Shown piece by piece: positions 18,879 to 27,807 of a stretch of 64,000 bases of DNA. A program made the position numbers and the translations under genes. Position 1 is the first letter of the stretch. Each line of letters opens with the position of its first letter. The notes under the pieces are model-generated. The model was not told the origin of the DNA, made no database searches, and worked only from the letters and a program-made list of their open reading frames with translations. Source of the stretch: Pseudolabrys sp. FHR47 (GTDB lineage Bacteria; Pseudomonadota; Alphaproteobacteria; Rhizobiales; Xanthobacteraceae); NCBI RefSeq assembly GCF_005153485.1, contig NZ_CP039740.1, positions 2,483,001 through 2,547,000 on the forward strand. The letters run 5' to 3'.

Positions 18879-20442
18879 TCGCGAACAACACCAGTGCCGC
18901 GCACAGCCACAGCGATTGCCAGTTGTGGAGGCTTTCGTTCGGCACGATGTAGATCGCGGACGCGAGTAGCATCACCCCACCGCCAGTCTCGGCCATCTGC
19001 CGCGCGCCGCCCGCCGGGCGCTGCGTCACCAGGCTCGCCACGAAGAACGGCACCGCCGCCGCGGTCAGCGGTGCGAACGGGAAGTCGCGGTAGCGCGGGT
19101 CGAACACCAGCCCCAGCGCGGTGATGACGGCGACCAGCAAAGTCAGCATGGCCACAAGACCGACCACGATCGCCACCTTGTCCCCGGTACGGCCGACCTC
19201 GGGACCAATGATGCGGGCGAAGGCCGGCTGCGGGATGCCGCGCATGATGGCCACGCTTAAGACAAGCGGCGAAGCAATGGCCGCCGCCGCCAGCGCGATA
19301 CAGCGAATCCAGCCGCCGATGCCGATGCTTTCGATGGGCACGTTATGCAGCGTCCAGCCGATGGTCAGCCCGCCGGCGAGTGCGTTGGCCGTCACCGCGA
19401 GCCAGACCCGCGCCGGCGTTTCGCCTCGCCGCATCCACAACGCGACGCCGAACACTGCCAGCGCATATAGAATACCGACGGCGGCCTGCGCCTTCCAGAA
19501 CGGATGGTTGGAGACCGGCTGGCCCCAGCCGAACTTCATCGCCCGGTCGGCGTCGCCGAACAGACCCCAGTGGCCGCCGACCACGCCTTCCTGCGCGCGC
19601 TTCCACGGCGCGTCATAGGCTTCGATGACATTGACCCGGTAATCCTCCCGGGCGGCATAAGCGAGCACCTCCTGGATCACGCGGGCCTGGTTGGCCGGCG
19701 ACGGCAGCGCGCCCTCGCGCATGCGGCCCTGGCTCGGCCAGCCCATTTCGCCGATGTAGACACTCTTCGGCGCATAGAGGCCCGCCATCTTCTTGTGAAT
19801 GTCGTTGACGTGGGCCGCCGCCTTGTCCGCGGCGATCGGGAAATCCTCCCAATAAGGCAGGATATGGATCATGACGAAATCGACCGCCGCAGCCACCTCC
19901 GGCGCCCGCAGCCAGAATTCCCACACGTCTGCGTAGGTCACCGGAACCTTGGCCCGGGCCTTGACGCTCCGGATCAGCGCGGCGAGGTCGGGCGCCGAAA
20001 TGTCGCCGCGCAGCAGCGCCTCGTTGCCGACGACAAGCGCCATCACCGTGTCCGGATAGCGTTCGGCGAGCGACAGCGCCGCCTCGACCTGGAGCTGCGT
20101 CTTGATCGGGTTGTTGGAGACCCAGATGCCCTGGAGAACCTTCATGCCGTGGCGGGCAGCGATCGGCACCACGTTTTCGATACCCTGATCGGTGGCATAG
20201 ACCCGGACGCAGTTCGATATCTTCGCCAGTTGAACGATGTCCTGTTCGATCTGCGGTGCCCCGATCTGGATGCCCTCCTGGTGCGGCGACTGGCTGCCCC
20301 GAAACGGCGCGTAAGACAGGCACCACAGCTTGTCGTCCGCCTTGAGCGGCGCACTAGGCATCGGGATCGGTTGGCCGAGCCAAGTCCACACGGCGGCAAT
20401 CGCCGCCACAGTGACGGCGAGGCAGGCAAAGGCAAGGCGCAT
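18844..20442 (-). CDS. ndvC: GH17 membrane protein of cyclic beta-glucan synthesis, NdvC-like
   Basis: 532 residues. A signal-anchor (residues 3-25) is followed by a glycoside hydrolase family 17 barrel (about 35-310), with the acid/base glutamate in VVGNEALLRGD and the nucleophile in YIGEMGWPSQG. About six C-terminal membrane helices follow. Size and architecture agree with Bradyrhizobium NdvC, a GH17-related protein of about 60 kDa needed for the beta-1,6 linkages of cyclic beta-(1,3),(1,6)-glucans. Such proteobacterial GH17 domains are known to act as transglucosylases. It is transcribed divergently from the small gene at 20839, with the synthase NdvB beyond it. The assignment is by architecture and context, without alignment. 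Confidence 0.8.
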   Translation of the reverse strand: MRLAFACLAVTVAAIAAVWTWLGQPIPMPSAPLKADDKLWCLSYAPFRGSQSPHQEGIQIGAPQIEQDIVQLAKISNCVRVYATDQGIENVVPIAARHGMKVLQGIWVSNNPIKTQLQVEAALSLAERYPDTVMALVVGNEALLRGDISAPDLAALIRSVKARAKVPVTYADVWEFWLRAPEVAAAVDFVMIHILPYWEDFPIAADKAAAHVNDIHKKMAGLYAPKSVYIGEMGWPSQGRMREGALPSPANQARVIQEVLAYAAREDYRVNVIEAYDAPWKRAQEGVVGGHWGLFGDADRAMKFGWGQPVSNHPFWKAQAAVGILYALAVFGVALWMRRGETPARVWLAVTANALAGGLTIGWTLHNVPIESIGIGGWIRCIALAAAAIASPLVLSVAIMRGIPQPAFARIIGPEVGRTGDKVAIVVGLVAMLTLLVAVITALGLVFDPRYRDFPFAPLTAAAVPFFVASLVTQRPAGGARQMAETGGGVMLLASAIYIVPNESLHNWQSLWLCAALVLFAISLVRVRDAQS

Positions 20443-20838
20443 GGCTGACCTTCAGGGCGCGGCGCGACAGCCGGCGCTACCGTCCGGCCGGACCGGCTTA
20501 TCGCCTCGCCCGGAGTCTGCCAAGATCGGCTTTGAGATACGCGGCAATTGAGCGCGCGACAGCCCATAGTCCGTCGCGGTGATGCTATGTCGTCATGCCT
20601 CTGGACAAAAACCGGGACTGAGGCCAAGTTTCGCGCGCACAGGCGGGCGGTTCCCGGACCATCGGGCTTAACCCGGCCTTTGGGGTATGAGGGACTTTGG
20701 GCCGGGGGGCCCTGGGCTTTCAGTCATTCAGCGCCGGTTCAGCCAGGACGCCGCATAAGCGTCTCAATCCGCCTGCACTAAAGGCCAAGGCTGAGCCGCG
20801 TCAGTGGCTTTAACAATATCGTCGGGAATTTTCCGTCC
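20443..20838 (+). other. 396-bp non-coding divergent intergenic region of the glucan locus
   Basis: Lies between the start codons of the divergent ndvC-like gene and the small exported protein, so it must hold both promoters. I see no open frame with a ribosome binding site, no strong hairpin and no recognisable operator. Short G-runs at 20702-20712 are the only compositional oddity. Confidence 0.4.
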
Positions 20839-21342
20839 ATGACTTCGCTGCGTATGTTGGTTGCCGCCCTGTGTGCGGTCTCGTTCGCTCTGTCCGCGCC
20901 GGGCGCCCTGGCGCAGTCGGGCGGCGCCCAGACCGAGCAGCAGAAGCCGGCTGCCGCCGACGCCGCGGCCAAGGACGCCGCCGCCAAGGAAGGTCAGAAG
21001 AAGATCGACGAAATCGCCGAGGCCACCAAGGTCCTGGTGGGCCCGGCCGGTAATCCCGAATGCGTTTGGCTGGGTCGCCGTGTCGTCAGCCTGCTCTGGC
21101 GGGACGACCTCGATACCGCCTTCCGCCATCTCGACCTTTACGACCGCTTCGGCTGCCCGAGCGCCCACATCCAGGCGACCTTCCGCTGCATCGTCCGCCA
21201 AGGCAATATCGATCCGAAAGCCCCGGAAACGCTGACCGGCCGAGTGCATGCCTGTTGGCTCAATCCCGGCCTGGCGCCGGCCCCGGCCGCGGCGGCTAAC
21301 ACGCAATCTCCTGGTTCGGAGGGAACGACGGCACGCCAGTGA
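20839..21342 (+). CDS. Small exported protein between ndvC and ndvB, candidate NdvD
   Basis: 167 residues. A clear Sec signal peptide ends near ALAQ (residue 26). An Ala/Lys/Gln-rich linker follows, then a compact domain of about 90 residues with three to four cysteines (GNPECVWLGRRVV, DRFGCPSAHIQATFRCIV, HACWLNPG), and a low-complexity tail. I do not recognise a Pfam family. In Bradyrhizobium japonicum, ndvD lies in the interval between ndvB and ndvC, encodes a roughly 26-kDa protein with one membrane segment, and is needed for glucan synthesis. The position and single hydrophobic segment fit, but this protein is smaller, so the symbol is left empty. The same strand leads into ndvB. Confidence 0.75.
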   Translation: MTSLRMLVAALCAVSFALSAPGALAQSGGAQTEQQKPAAADAAAKDAAAKEGQKKIDEIAEATKVLVGPAGNPECVWLGRRVVSLLWRDDLDTAFRHLDLYDRFGCPSAHIQATFRCIVRQGNIDPKAPETLTGRVHACWLNPGLAPAPAAAANTQSPGSEGTTARQ

Positions 21343-21530
21343 CGTTGTCCGGCGGCGTGCAAAATTTTCGTGCCCCCGTCACCCGTCAGTCTTGGTTTCG
21401 CCATGTCCGGTATCTACTTGAAAGAACGGTCTAACCTGAGCTATGCTGCAGTACAGCATGAAATGCTCCGGCCGAGCCCAGGGGACGGGTTCGGGGGCCT
21501 GCCACCCAGCCCCATTTGGTATTGAAGTCT

Positions 21531-24290
21531 ATGCGCACCGTCGCTGCTGTCGTCGCCCTCGTGGCGTGCGTGCATGCCGGCTTGTGGCTGCTTGGCCAGG
21601 AGAAAGTCGACGCTCCCAACTTTACAGGCCAGCTGTCGAGCGTTTCCTACGCGCCGTTCCAGGGCAATGTGAACCCGGAAGACGGCGGCAAGGCTGAAGC
21701 CAAAAAGATTCGCGAGGATCTCAAAATCCTCGCGCCGATGACGAAGGCGGTCCGCACCTATTCGTCGACCGCCGGCGTTGAACTCGTGCCTGGCATCGCT
21801 TCGGAGTTCGGCCTGCGAGCGACGATCGGCGCCTGGATCGACAACAACAAGGATCGCAACGAGCGCGAGATGCGCGCTGTCGTCGACTTGTCGAAGCGCC
21901 ATAGCAACGTCAACGGCATCTTCGTCGGCAACGAAACGATCTATCGCGGTGAACTGGCACCGAAGCCGGGCGACAAGCTGTCGGCAGAGGAAGCCGCCAA
22001 GCTGCAGGGCGCCAAGACCGCCGCCGAAGAAAAGAAGCTGCGCGAGGACATCGGCGTCGCGCGCCTCATCAAGATGATCCAGAAGGTCAAGCGGCAGGTG
22101 AACGTGCCGGTGACCACCGGCGAAATCTACAGCGTCTGGCTCGATCACCCTGAACTCGTCGCCTCGGTCGACTATATCGCCGCGCACATCCTGCCCTACT
22201 GGGAAGGCTTCTCCGACAAGCAGACCGTCGATCAGGCCATCATCATCTACGACAAGCTGCGCCGCGCCTATCCGGGCAAGCGCGTCGTCGTCGCCGAATT
22301 CGGCTGGCCGAGCTCCGGCTACAACTATCACAACGCCTATCCGGGCCGCATCGAGCAGGCCGTGATCCTGCGCGACTTCGTTGCGCGCGCGGAAGCCTAC
22401 GGCGTCGACTACAACATCGTCGAAGCCATCGACCAGCCCTGGAAGATCTTCGAAGGCGGCGTCGGCCCGTACTGGGGCATGCTCAATGCCTCGCGTGAGG
22501 CGAAATTCGCCTGGACCGGCCCCGTCACCGACCCCGATCACTGGAAGCTCGCGGCCATCGCGCTGCTGGTCAGCGTACTGCTGTCGCTGCCGATCCTGAC
22601 TTTGGCCGGCGCCTCGTTCTGGCAGGCAACGACGCTTGCCGCCGCCGCCAACATGGTCGGCGCGTGGTCGTCCGCGTTGTTCGGCTACTGGTACGGCCAC
22701 TACTTCGTGCCCGGCGCCGCTTTCGCGCTCGGCCTCGGTACGCTGCTGCTGATCCCGCTGATCCTGATCGCCCTCGCCCGCATCGAGGAGATCGCGGCCA
22801 TCGCTTTCGGCCGCAAGCCGGCGCGCCTTGTACCCGTCGCGCCGCCGCTGGCTCCCGATATGCCGGCGCCGAAAGTGTCGATCCATGTTCCGGCCTATCG
22901 CGAGCCGCCGGAAATGCTCAAGCAGACGCTCGATGCGCTGGCCGCGCTCGATTACCCGAATTTCGAGTGCGTCATCGTCGTCAACAATACGCCCGATCCG
23001 GCGATGTGGATGCCGATCGAGGAGCACTGCAAGCTGCTTGGCGAGCGTTTCAAGTTCGTGCTGGCCAACAACCTGCAAGGTTTCAAGGCCGGCGCTCTGC
23101 GCCTTGCCGCCATCCACACCGCCGACGACGCCGAGATCATCGGCATCATCGACGCCGATTATGTCGTGACGCCGGACTGGCTGCGCGATCTGACGCCTCT
23201 GTTCAACGACCCGACGGTCGGCATGGTGCAAGCGCCGCAGGATCACCGCGACGGCGCGCGCAGCCCGTTGCACACCGCGATGAATGCCGAATATGCTGGC
23301 TTCTTCGACATCGGCATGGTGCAGCGGAACGAGCACAACGCCATCGTCACGCACGGCACCATGGTGCTGATGCGCCGCAAGGCCATCGAGGCGTCGGGCG
23401 GCTGGTCGAGCGACACCATCTGCGAGGACACCGATCTTGGTCTGTGCCTGCTCGAGCACGGCTGGCAAGCGCACTACACCAACAAGCGCTATGGCTACGG
23501 CCTGCTGCCTGACACCTATGACGCCTTCAGGAAGCAGCGCGACCGCTGGGCCTATGGCGGCTTCCAGATCGTCAAGAAGCACTGGCGCAACATGCTGTCG
23601 CGCGACACGCGGCTCACCCGCGACCAGAAGCGCGAATTCGCTCTCGGCTGGCTCAACTGGCTGGGCGCCGAAAGCGTCGGCGTTGTGGTCGCCATCCTCA
23701 ACATCCTCTGGGTGCCGGTGATCGCCATCCTCGACATCGCCGTGCCGGATCGCATCCTGACCGTCCCGATCGTGGCGAGCTTCGCCGTGACGCTGCTGCA
23801 CTTTGCCGCGCTCTATCGCCTGCGCGTGCGCATCACCAAGACCGAGATGGTGGCGGCCGCGATCGCCGCAATGTCGGTGCAGTGGACAGTGGCGCGCGCC
23901 GTGGCTATGGGCCTGATCAAGGACCACCTGCCCTTCGTACGCACCGACAAGGGTGGCGGAAAGCGCAAGACCGATTTCCACGCGTTCTGGGAGTCGATCA
24001 TCGCGGCGCTGCTCGTGGCCGGCGCCATCCTGCTGGTGCAGACCAACAACAAGGAAGTGCGCGAAATCTACATCTTCGCTGGCGTGCTGGTGATCCAGGC
24101 GCTGCCGTTCGCCGCAGCGGTGCTGATCGCGCTGTGGGAGCGCTCGCGCTTCAATGACTATGCCGTGCTCGAGAGCTACCGCGGCGGCATCGCCGCGCTC
24201 GCGCGCCGCGTCCGCCTGGTCAAGGTCAAGGCGCAGGCAGTGACCCCCGCTCAGGTGGTGGCGCAGGAGTCTCGGGAACTGGTGCAGTAA
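21531..24290 (+). CDS. ndvB: Beta-(1,3)-glucan synthase, GH17-GT2 fusion (Bradyrhizobium-type NdvB)
   Basis: About 919 residues from the ATG at 21531; a TTG at 21516 adds five residues. An N-terminal anchor is followed by a GH17 domain (about 30-330, with FVGNETIYRGE and VVAEFGWPSSGYN supplying both catalytic glutamates), membrane helices (about 340-420), a processive GT2 glycosyltransferase domain (about 445-690, with GIIDADYVV, CEDTDLGLCLLEHGW and QRDRWAYGG) and further C-terminal helices. The length fits the roughly 100-kDa B. japonicum NdvB, which polymerises UDP-glucose into beta-1,3-glucan. It is unrelated in architecture to the cyclic beta-1,2-glucan synthase that shares the name NdvB in Sinorhizobium. 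Together with the GH17 protein at 18844 it would make and branch or cyclise periplasmic osmoregulated glucans. Confidence 0.87.
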   Translation: MRTVAAVVALVACVHAGLWLLGQEKVDAPNFTGQLSSVSYAPFQGNVNPEDGGKAEAKKIREDLKILAPMTKAVRTYSSTAGVELVPGIASEFGLRATIGAWIDNNKDRNEREMRAVVDLSKRHSNVNGIFVGNETIYRGELAPKPGDKLSAEEAAKLQGAKTAAEEKKLREDIGVARLIKMIQKVKRQVNVPVTTGEIYSVWLDHPELVASVDYIAAHILPYWEGFSDKQTVDQAIIIYDKLRRAYPGKRVVVAEFGWPSSGYNYHNAYPGRIEQAVILRDFVARAEAYGVDYNIVEAIDQPWKIFEGGVGPYWGMLNASREAKFAWTGPVTDPDHWKLAAIALLVSVLLSLPILTLAGASFWQATTLAAAANMVGAWSSALFGYWYGHYFVPGAAFALGLGTLLLIPLILIALARIEEIAAIAFGRKPARLVPVAPPLAPDMPAPKVSIHVPAYREPPEMLKQTLDALAALDYPNFECVIVVNNTPDPAMWMPIEEHCKLLGERFKFVLANNLQGFKAGALRLAAIHTADDAEIIGIIDADYVVTPDWLRDLTPLFNDPTVGMVQAPQDHRDGARSPLHTAMNAEYAGFFDIGMVQRNEHNAIVTHGTMVLMRRKAIEASGGWSSDTICEDTDLGLCLLEHGWQAHYTNKRYGYGLLPDTYDAFRKQRDRWAYGGFQIVKKHWRNMLSRDTRLTRDQKREFALGWLNWLGAESVGVVVAILNILWVPVIAILDIAVPDRILTVPIVASFAVTLLHFAALYRLRVRITKTEMVAAAIAAMSVQWTVARAVAMGLIKDHLPFVRTDKGGGKRKTDFHAFWESIIAALLVAGAILLVQTNNKEVREIYIFAGVLVIQALPFAAAVLIALWERSRFNDYAVLESYRGGIAALARRVRLVKVKAQAVTPAQVVAQESRELVQ

Positions 24291-24312
24291 TCTCTCCGGG
24301 CAACGACACAAA

Positions 24313-24336
24313 AAAGGGCGCCTGCGGGCGCCCTTT
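24313..24336 (+). terminator. Intrinsic terminator of ndvB
   Basis: Perfect 10-bp stem AAAGGGCGCC / GGCGCCCTTT with a TGCG loop, 22 bp after the ndvB stop. The T-run is short and interrupted (TTTCTC). Confidence 0.75.
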
Positions 24337-24352
24337 CTCGTTCGGCGTTACC

Positions 24353-24829
24353 GTCAGACGACCGACAGCGCCCGCCGCCAAATCCGTTGCCAAAGCCGCG
24401 CCGCGCGAGGTTGCCGACCATCTCTGCTTCGCGATCTACTCGGCCGGCCATGCCTTTAACCGCGTCTACAAGCCGCTGCTCGATGAGCTGAAACTCACCT
24501 ACCCGCAATATCTGGTGATGGTCGCGCTGTGGGCGCAGGACGACCAGACCGTCGGCGAGATCGGCGCCAAGCTGTTCCTGGAATCGAGCACACTGACGCC
24601 GCTGCTCAAGAGGCTTGAGGCGCTGGGTTATCTCGCGCGCAAGCGCGACCGCGAGGACGAGCGCCAGGTGCGGCTCACCCTCACCGACAAAGGCTCTGCC
24701 CTCCGCAAGAAGGCGCGCGACGTCAGTGCCTGCGTCGGCGCCGCCACCGGCCTGCCGCTCGAGGCCGCCGTCAGGCTGCGCGGCGAGATCGTCGCCTTGC
24801 GCGACAGCCTGATGAAGGCGGCGGGCTGA
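24353..24829 (+). CDS. ohrR: MarR family regulator, OhrR-like; no canonical start codon
   Basis: The reading frame encodes an N-terminus typical of OhrR ([15 protein letters not shown], then [19 protein letters not shown]) with the single peroxide-sensing cysteine at 24425-24427. The winged helix follows ([19 protein letters not shown] and the wing [15 protein letters not shown]). The first in-frame canonical starts are GTG at 24512 and ATG at 24515, both after the cysteine and helix 1, which would remove the sensor. No ATG, GTG or TTG exists in frame between the ndvB terminator and 24512. The start given here (GTC at 24353) is only a placeholder for where conserved-looking sequence begins. 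There may be a rare start, a lost start (recent pseudogene) or a sequencing error. No ohr peroxidase gene is adjacent. Confidence 0.7.
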   Translation, partial: VRRPTAPAAKSVAKAAPREVADHLCFAIYSAGHAFNRVYKPLLDELKLTYPQYLVMVALWAQDDQTVGEIGAKLFLESSTLTPLLKRLEALGYLARKRDREDERQVRLTLTDKGSALRKKARDVSACVGAATGLPLEAAVRLRGEIVALRDSLMKAAG

Positions 24830-24837
24830 TCTTGCTT

Positions 24838-24950
24838 CACCTCTCCCTTTGGGAGAGGTCGACGCACGAAGTGCGTCGGGTGAGGGGTTACAAACTATCG
24901 ATAGGCACTTGCCCCCTCACCCCAACCCTCTCCCCCAAGGGGAGAGGGAG
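24838..24950 (+). repeat. Palindromic intergenic element (CCTCTCCC family)
   Basis: CTCTCCC/GGGAGAG with a TTT loop, then GACGCAC/GTGCGTC with a GAA loop, then GGTGAGGGG facing CCCCTCACC, and CTCTCCCCC facing GGGGAGAG. It lies between the 3' ends of the convergent marR and M20 genes. The same family recurs at 56959-57041. Confidence 0.75.
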
Positions 24951-24986
24951 CATGCCGAGGCAGCCGCAAGGTCTTACGTACTCTCG

Positions 24987-26153
24987 CTAAGCCGGCAGCG
25001 CGGTCTCCACCAGCCGCACCCAATACGAGGTGCCGACCGGGATGGCGTCATCGTTGAAGTTGTAGCGCGGGTGATGCAAGCCGGCGGTGTCGCCATTGCC
25101 GACCCAGATGAAGGCGCCGGGCCGCTTGCGCAGCAGGAAGGAGAAATCCTCCGCGCCCATCATCGGCGGCAGCTTGGTGTTGACGCGCTCCTTGCCGGCG
25201 ATCTCCTGCGCCACGGAAGCCGCAAATCCGGTCTCGGCCTCGTGGTTGACCAGCACCGGGTAATTGCGACGGTAGGTGAACTTGGCTTTGGCGCCGAAGG
25301 CCGCCGCGGTGTTCTCGACGAGGCGGGCAAGGTTCGCCTCCACCATGTCCTGCACTTTGTCGTCGAGCGTGCGCGCGGTGCCGCGAAGCCGCACCGACTG
25401 CGGGATGATGTTGTCGGCTGAGCCCGCCTCGACGACGCAGATCGACACCACCGCGGACTTCAGCGGGTCGGTGTTGCGCGACACCACCGACTGGATGCCG
25501 GTGATGATATGGGCCCCGACCAGCACCGGGTCGATGGTGAGATGCGGGCGCGCCGCGTGGCCGCCATAGCCCTCGATGTCGATGGTGACATAATCGGCTG
25601 CCGCCATGATCGGCCCGCTGTTAATGCCGAACTCGCCGACCGGCATGCCGGGGTAATTGTGCATGCCGTAGAACTCGTCGATGCCGAAGCGCTCGGCCAT
25701 GCCGTCCTCGAGCATGGCGCGCGCGCCGGCACCGCCCTCCTCCGCCGGCTGGAACACGACGACCACGGTGCCGTCGAAATTGCGGGTCTCGGCGAGATAG
25801 CGCGCCGCCCCGAGCAGCATGGCGGTGTGGCCGTCATGGCCGCAGGCATGCATGGCGCCGGGCGTTGTGGATTTGTACGGCAGGTCGTTCAATTCGGTGA
25901 TCGGCAGCGCGTCCATGTCGGCGCGCAGCGCCACGGTCTTGCCGGAGCCCTGCTTGCGGCCGCGAATGACGCCGACCACGCCGGTCTTGCCGATGCCCGG
26001 CACCACCTCATCGCAGCCGAAGGCCTTCAGCTTCTCGGCCACGGAGGCCGCGGTGCGGTGCACCTCGTAGAGGATCTCGGGATGGGCGTGCAGGTCGCGC
26101 CGCCAGGCGGTGATGTCGGAATGCAGGTCGGCGACGCGGTTGACGATCGGCAT
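24987..26153 (-). CDS. M20 family metallopeptidase / amidohydrolase (hippurate hydrolase-like)
   Basis: 388 residues. Cytoplasmic dinuclear zinc amidohydrolase that cleaves N-acyl amino acids or similar amides; the exact substrate is unknown. Metal and catalytic motifs are RRDLHAHPEILYE, MHACGHDGHTAMLLGAA, QPAEEGGAGARAML (Glu base), the MHNYPGMPVG His, and MGAEDFSF near the C-terminus. Length and order match the M20D subfamily. It starts with ATG. It stands alone: convergent with marR and upstream of the divergent tRNA gene. Confidence 0.93.
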   Translation of the reverse strand: MPIVNRVADLHSDITAWRRDLHAHPEILYEVHRTAASVAEKLKAFGCDEVVPGIGKTGVVGVIRGRKQGSGKTVALRADMDALPITELNDLPYKSTTPGAMHACGHDGHTAMLLGAARYLAETRNFDGTVVVVFQPAEEGGAGARAMLEDGMAERFGIDEFYGMHNYPGMPVGEFGINSGPIMAAADYVTIDIEGYGGHAARPHLTIDPVLVGAHIITGIQSVVSRNTDPLKSAVVSICVVEAGSADNIIPQSVRLRGTARTLDDKVQDMVEANLARLVENTAAAFGAKAKFTYRRNYPVLVNHEAETGFAASVAQEIAGKERVNTKLPPMMGAEDFSFLLRKRPGAFIWVGNGDTAGLHHPRYNFNDDAIPVGTSYWVRLVETALPA

Positions 26154-26463
26154 GACGGGTCCTTATGGCAAGTCCTTTGAGGGTATCCGCTGCCGGCACT
26201 TTGCCGGCGCGCGCTTCGACAGGAAGTGTAGCAGGCCGCGGCGCCGGGGCGAGTTCAAGATGCAGGCATAAATCGCGGCAAATTCACCAGAATCCGCCAT
26301 CAACAGGGGCCGGGACAGGGCCGCCCGGCTATTGACCCACGGCCCCCACCCCCCTAAACAGCCGGTCGCGCATGATCCGACTGGCTTGGTCCCCTCGGGG
26401 CCGACCCGCTTCGTGACCCCGCTTCCGGCGGGCCACTCGGATGAGATCATCGCGTTTGGTGAC
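26154..26463 (+). other. 310-bp region between the M20 gene and tRNA-Lys; no gene seen
   Basis: Holds the upstream regions of the M20 gene (minus strand) and of tRNA-Lys (plus strand). The open frames on the minus strand here and across the tRNA have no ribosome binding site. The one running over the tRNA (26329-26568) encodes the well-known spurious THDLAIKSRVLYQLSYAPV pattern that arises from tRNA antisense. No hairpin or repeat stands out. Confidence 0.5.
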
Positions 26464-26539
26464 GGGCGCGTAGCTCAGCTGGTAGAGCACACGACTTTTA
26501 ATCGCGAGGTCATGGGTTCGAGTCCCATCGCGCTCACCA
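26464..26539 (+). tRNA. tRNA-Lys (TTT anticodon)
   Basis: 76 nt with an encoded CCA. Acceptor stem GGGCGCG / CGCGCTC (one G-U), D-arm GCTC...GAGC, anticodon loop CTTTTAA with TTT, T-arm ATGGG TTCGAGT CCCAT. The anticodon stem CACGA / TCGCG contains an A-C mismatch at the 28-42 pair, where a standard pair is expected. It is the only tRNA in the window. Confidence 0.97.
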
Positions 26540-26743
26540 CTTTTAGTGTCTGCTGGTGTTGCGTGCATTCGGGGGCCGTTGAACAGTTCCGTGCTGTCTC
26601 GACCGCAGCGTAGGCCCTTTTAATGCCTCGGCTTAGCGCGCCGTTTACTTGTGGAAAGCCACCTGCACTGCAGCCATTGGTTGCACTATGCAGTTTACTT
26701 TTCGCCTCAGCGACAAGGCAGGGTGCAGCACACGGATTGCCCG

Positions 26744-27772
26744 ATGCATATTTTTATCGACGAAACAGGGTCGTTTAGCGGCATTGGCGAATTCCCGAGC
26801 GTGTCACTAGTGGGCGCTCTAGTGGTACCCGATGAACGGCTGGCGAGCTTGGAGAAGCAATACAATCGACTCAGCCGGAATTTTCCGCGGGACGACCGCG
26901 GCGAAGTGAAAGGTCGCGCGCTTACGGAGAAGCAGGTCGCATCTCTTATTCCGATGTTGTTTGAACACAGCACCCTATTTGATGCAACTGGGGTCGACGT
27001 CGGTGCGCACACAGAAGACGGCCTGAAACAATTCCAAGCTGAACAAGCTGAGAGAATGACGAACAATCTAACCGACAAACACAGTGCAACGCTGACAAAA
27101 CAGGTTTGGGCCTACAGAGATAAGTTTGAGAAATTCAAACTTCCTTTAATGATTCAGACAATGGCAACGTTCGAACTGATCCCAAAACTGATTGAACTCA
27201 GCACGAACTATTATGCCACCCGCCGCCCAACAGAACTTGCAGAATTCCATTGGACAATTGATGCCAAAGGAAACCTCGACACACCCAATCAATGGGAGGA
27301 ATGGTGGTCAACGGTCATCATGCCATTTCTTCAGTCGCGATCCTTCAAGCAACCTTTCAAGATGCTGCCCGTCGGCGACTATTCGAAAATGAAACGCTTT
27401 GACGTCGAACCCGACGATTTCATCAAAGAGATGTCCGCTTGGACCGAGGGGGACCCACCTCCTCTCGATATCAAGGCCATAATAAGCGATAATTTACAGT
27501 TTCGGTCGGACACGTGCCCCGGCCTAGAATTGGTCGACATATTAACGAACGCGACGCGACGCGCTATGAACGGAAACCTCCAAAAGGAAGGATGGCGCCG
27601 CATCCCCGAACTGATGATCCACCGCAACCCTCAATACATCAACTTGATCGCACTAGAGGACCTGCCTAAGCGAGTTTACCCATACTCCCGCATAGTGAAC
27701 GCTTATTCGCGCGGAGGCCGCGCACTCCTTCCTGCGAAGCTGCATCGGCAAGCGCTCAAACGTGCGAAATAA
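26744..27772 (+). CDS. DUF3800 domain-containing protein
   Basis: 342 residues from the ATG at 26744, which gives the standard DUF3800 opening MHIFIDETGSFSG. The upstream GTG at 26651 adds 31 residues with no family resemblance. The fold is RNase H-like, with the IDETGS aspartate/glutamate at the start, a central KGRALTEKQ stretch and a late acidic site (PGLELVDILTNATRR). Catalytic activity is unproven for the family, whose members are frequent in mobile and defence-associated regions. Base composition is visibly AT-richer and codon use is less GC3-biased than in neighbouring genes. It lies 204 bp after tRNA-Lys, so transfer is likely. No partner gene or integrase accompanies it. Confidence 0.85.
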   Translation: MHIFIDETGSFSGIGEFPSVSLVGALVVPDERLASLEKQYNRLSRNFPRDDRGEVKGRALTEKQVASLIPMLFEHSTLFDATGVDVGAHTEDGLKQFQAEQAERMTNNLTDKHSATLTKQVWAYRDKFEKFKLPLMIQTMATFELIPKLIELSTNYYATRRPTELAEFHWTIDAKGNLDTPNQWEEWWSTVIMPFLQSRSFKQPFKMLPVGDYSKMKRFDVEPDDFIKEMSAWTEGDPPPLDIKAIISDNLQFRSDTCPGLELVDILTNATRRAMNGNLQKEGWRRIPELMIHRNPQYINLIALEDLPKRVYPYSRIVNAYSRGGRALLPAKLHRQALKRAK

Positions 27773-27807
27773 AGACCTCGGCCCATCCTTAGGCTTTGCT
27801 AAGCCCC

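Noticed and set aside
21441..24311. 956-codon minus-strand frame antisense to ndvB
   Set aside because: The open frame results from codon bias in the true gene; the His/Asp/Arg-rich product resembles no protein.
26329..26568. 79-aa minus-strand frame across tRNA-Lys
   Set aside because: It is the known spurious product pattern from tRNA antisense (THDLAIKSRVLYQLSYAPV), with no ribosome binding site.
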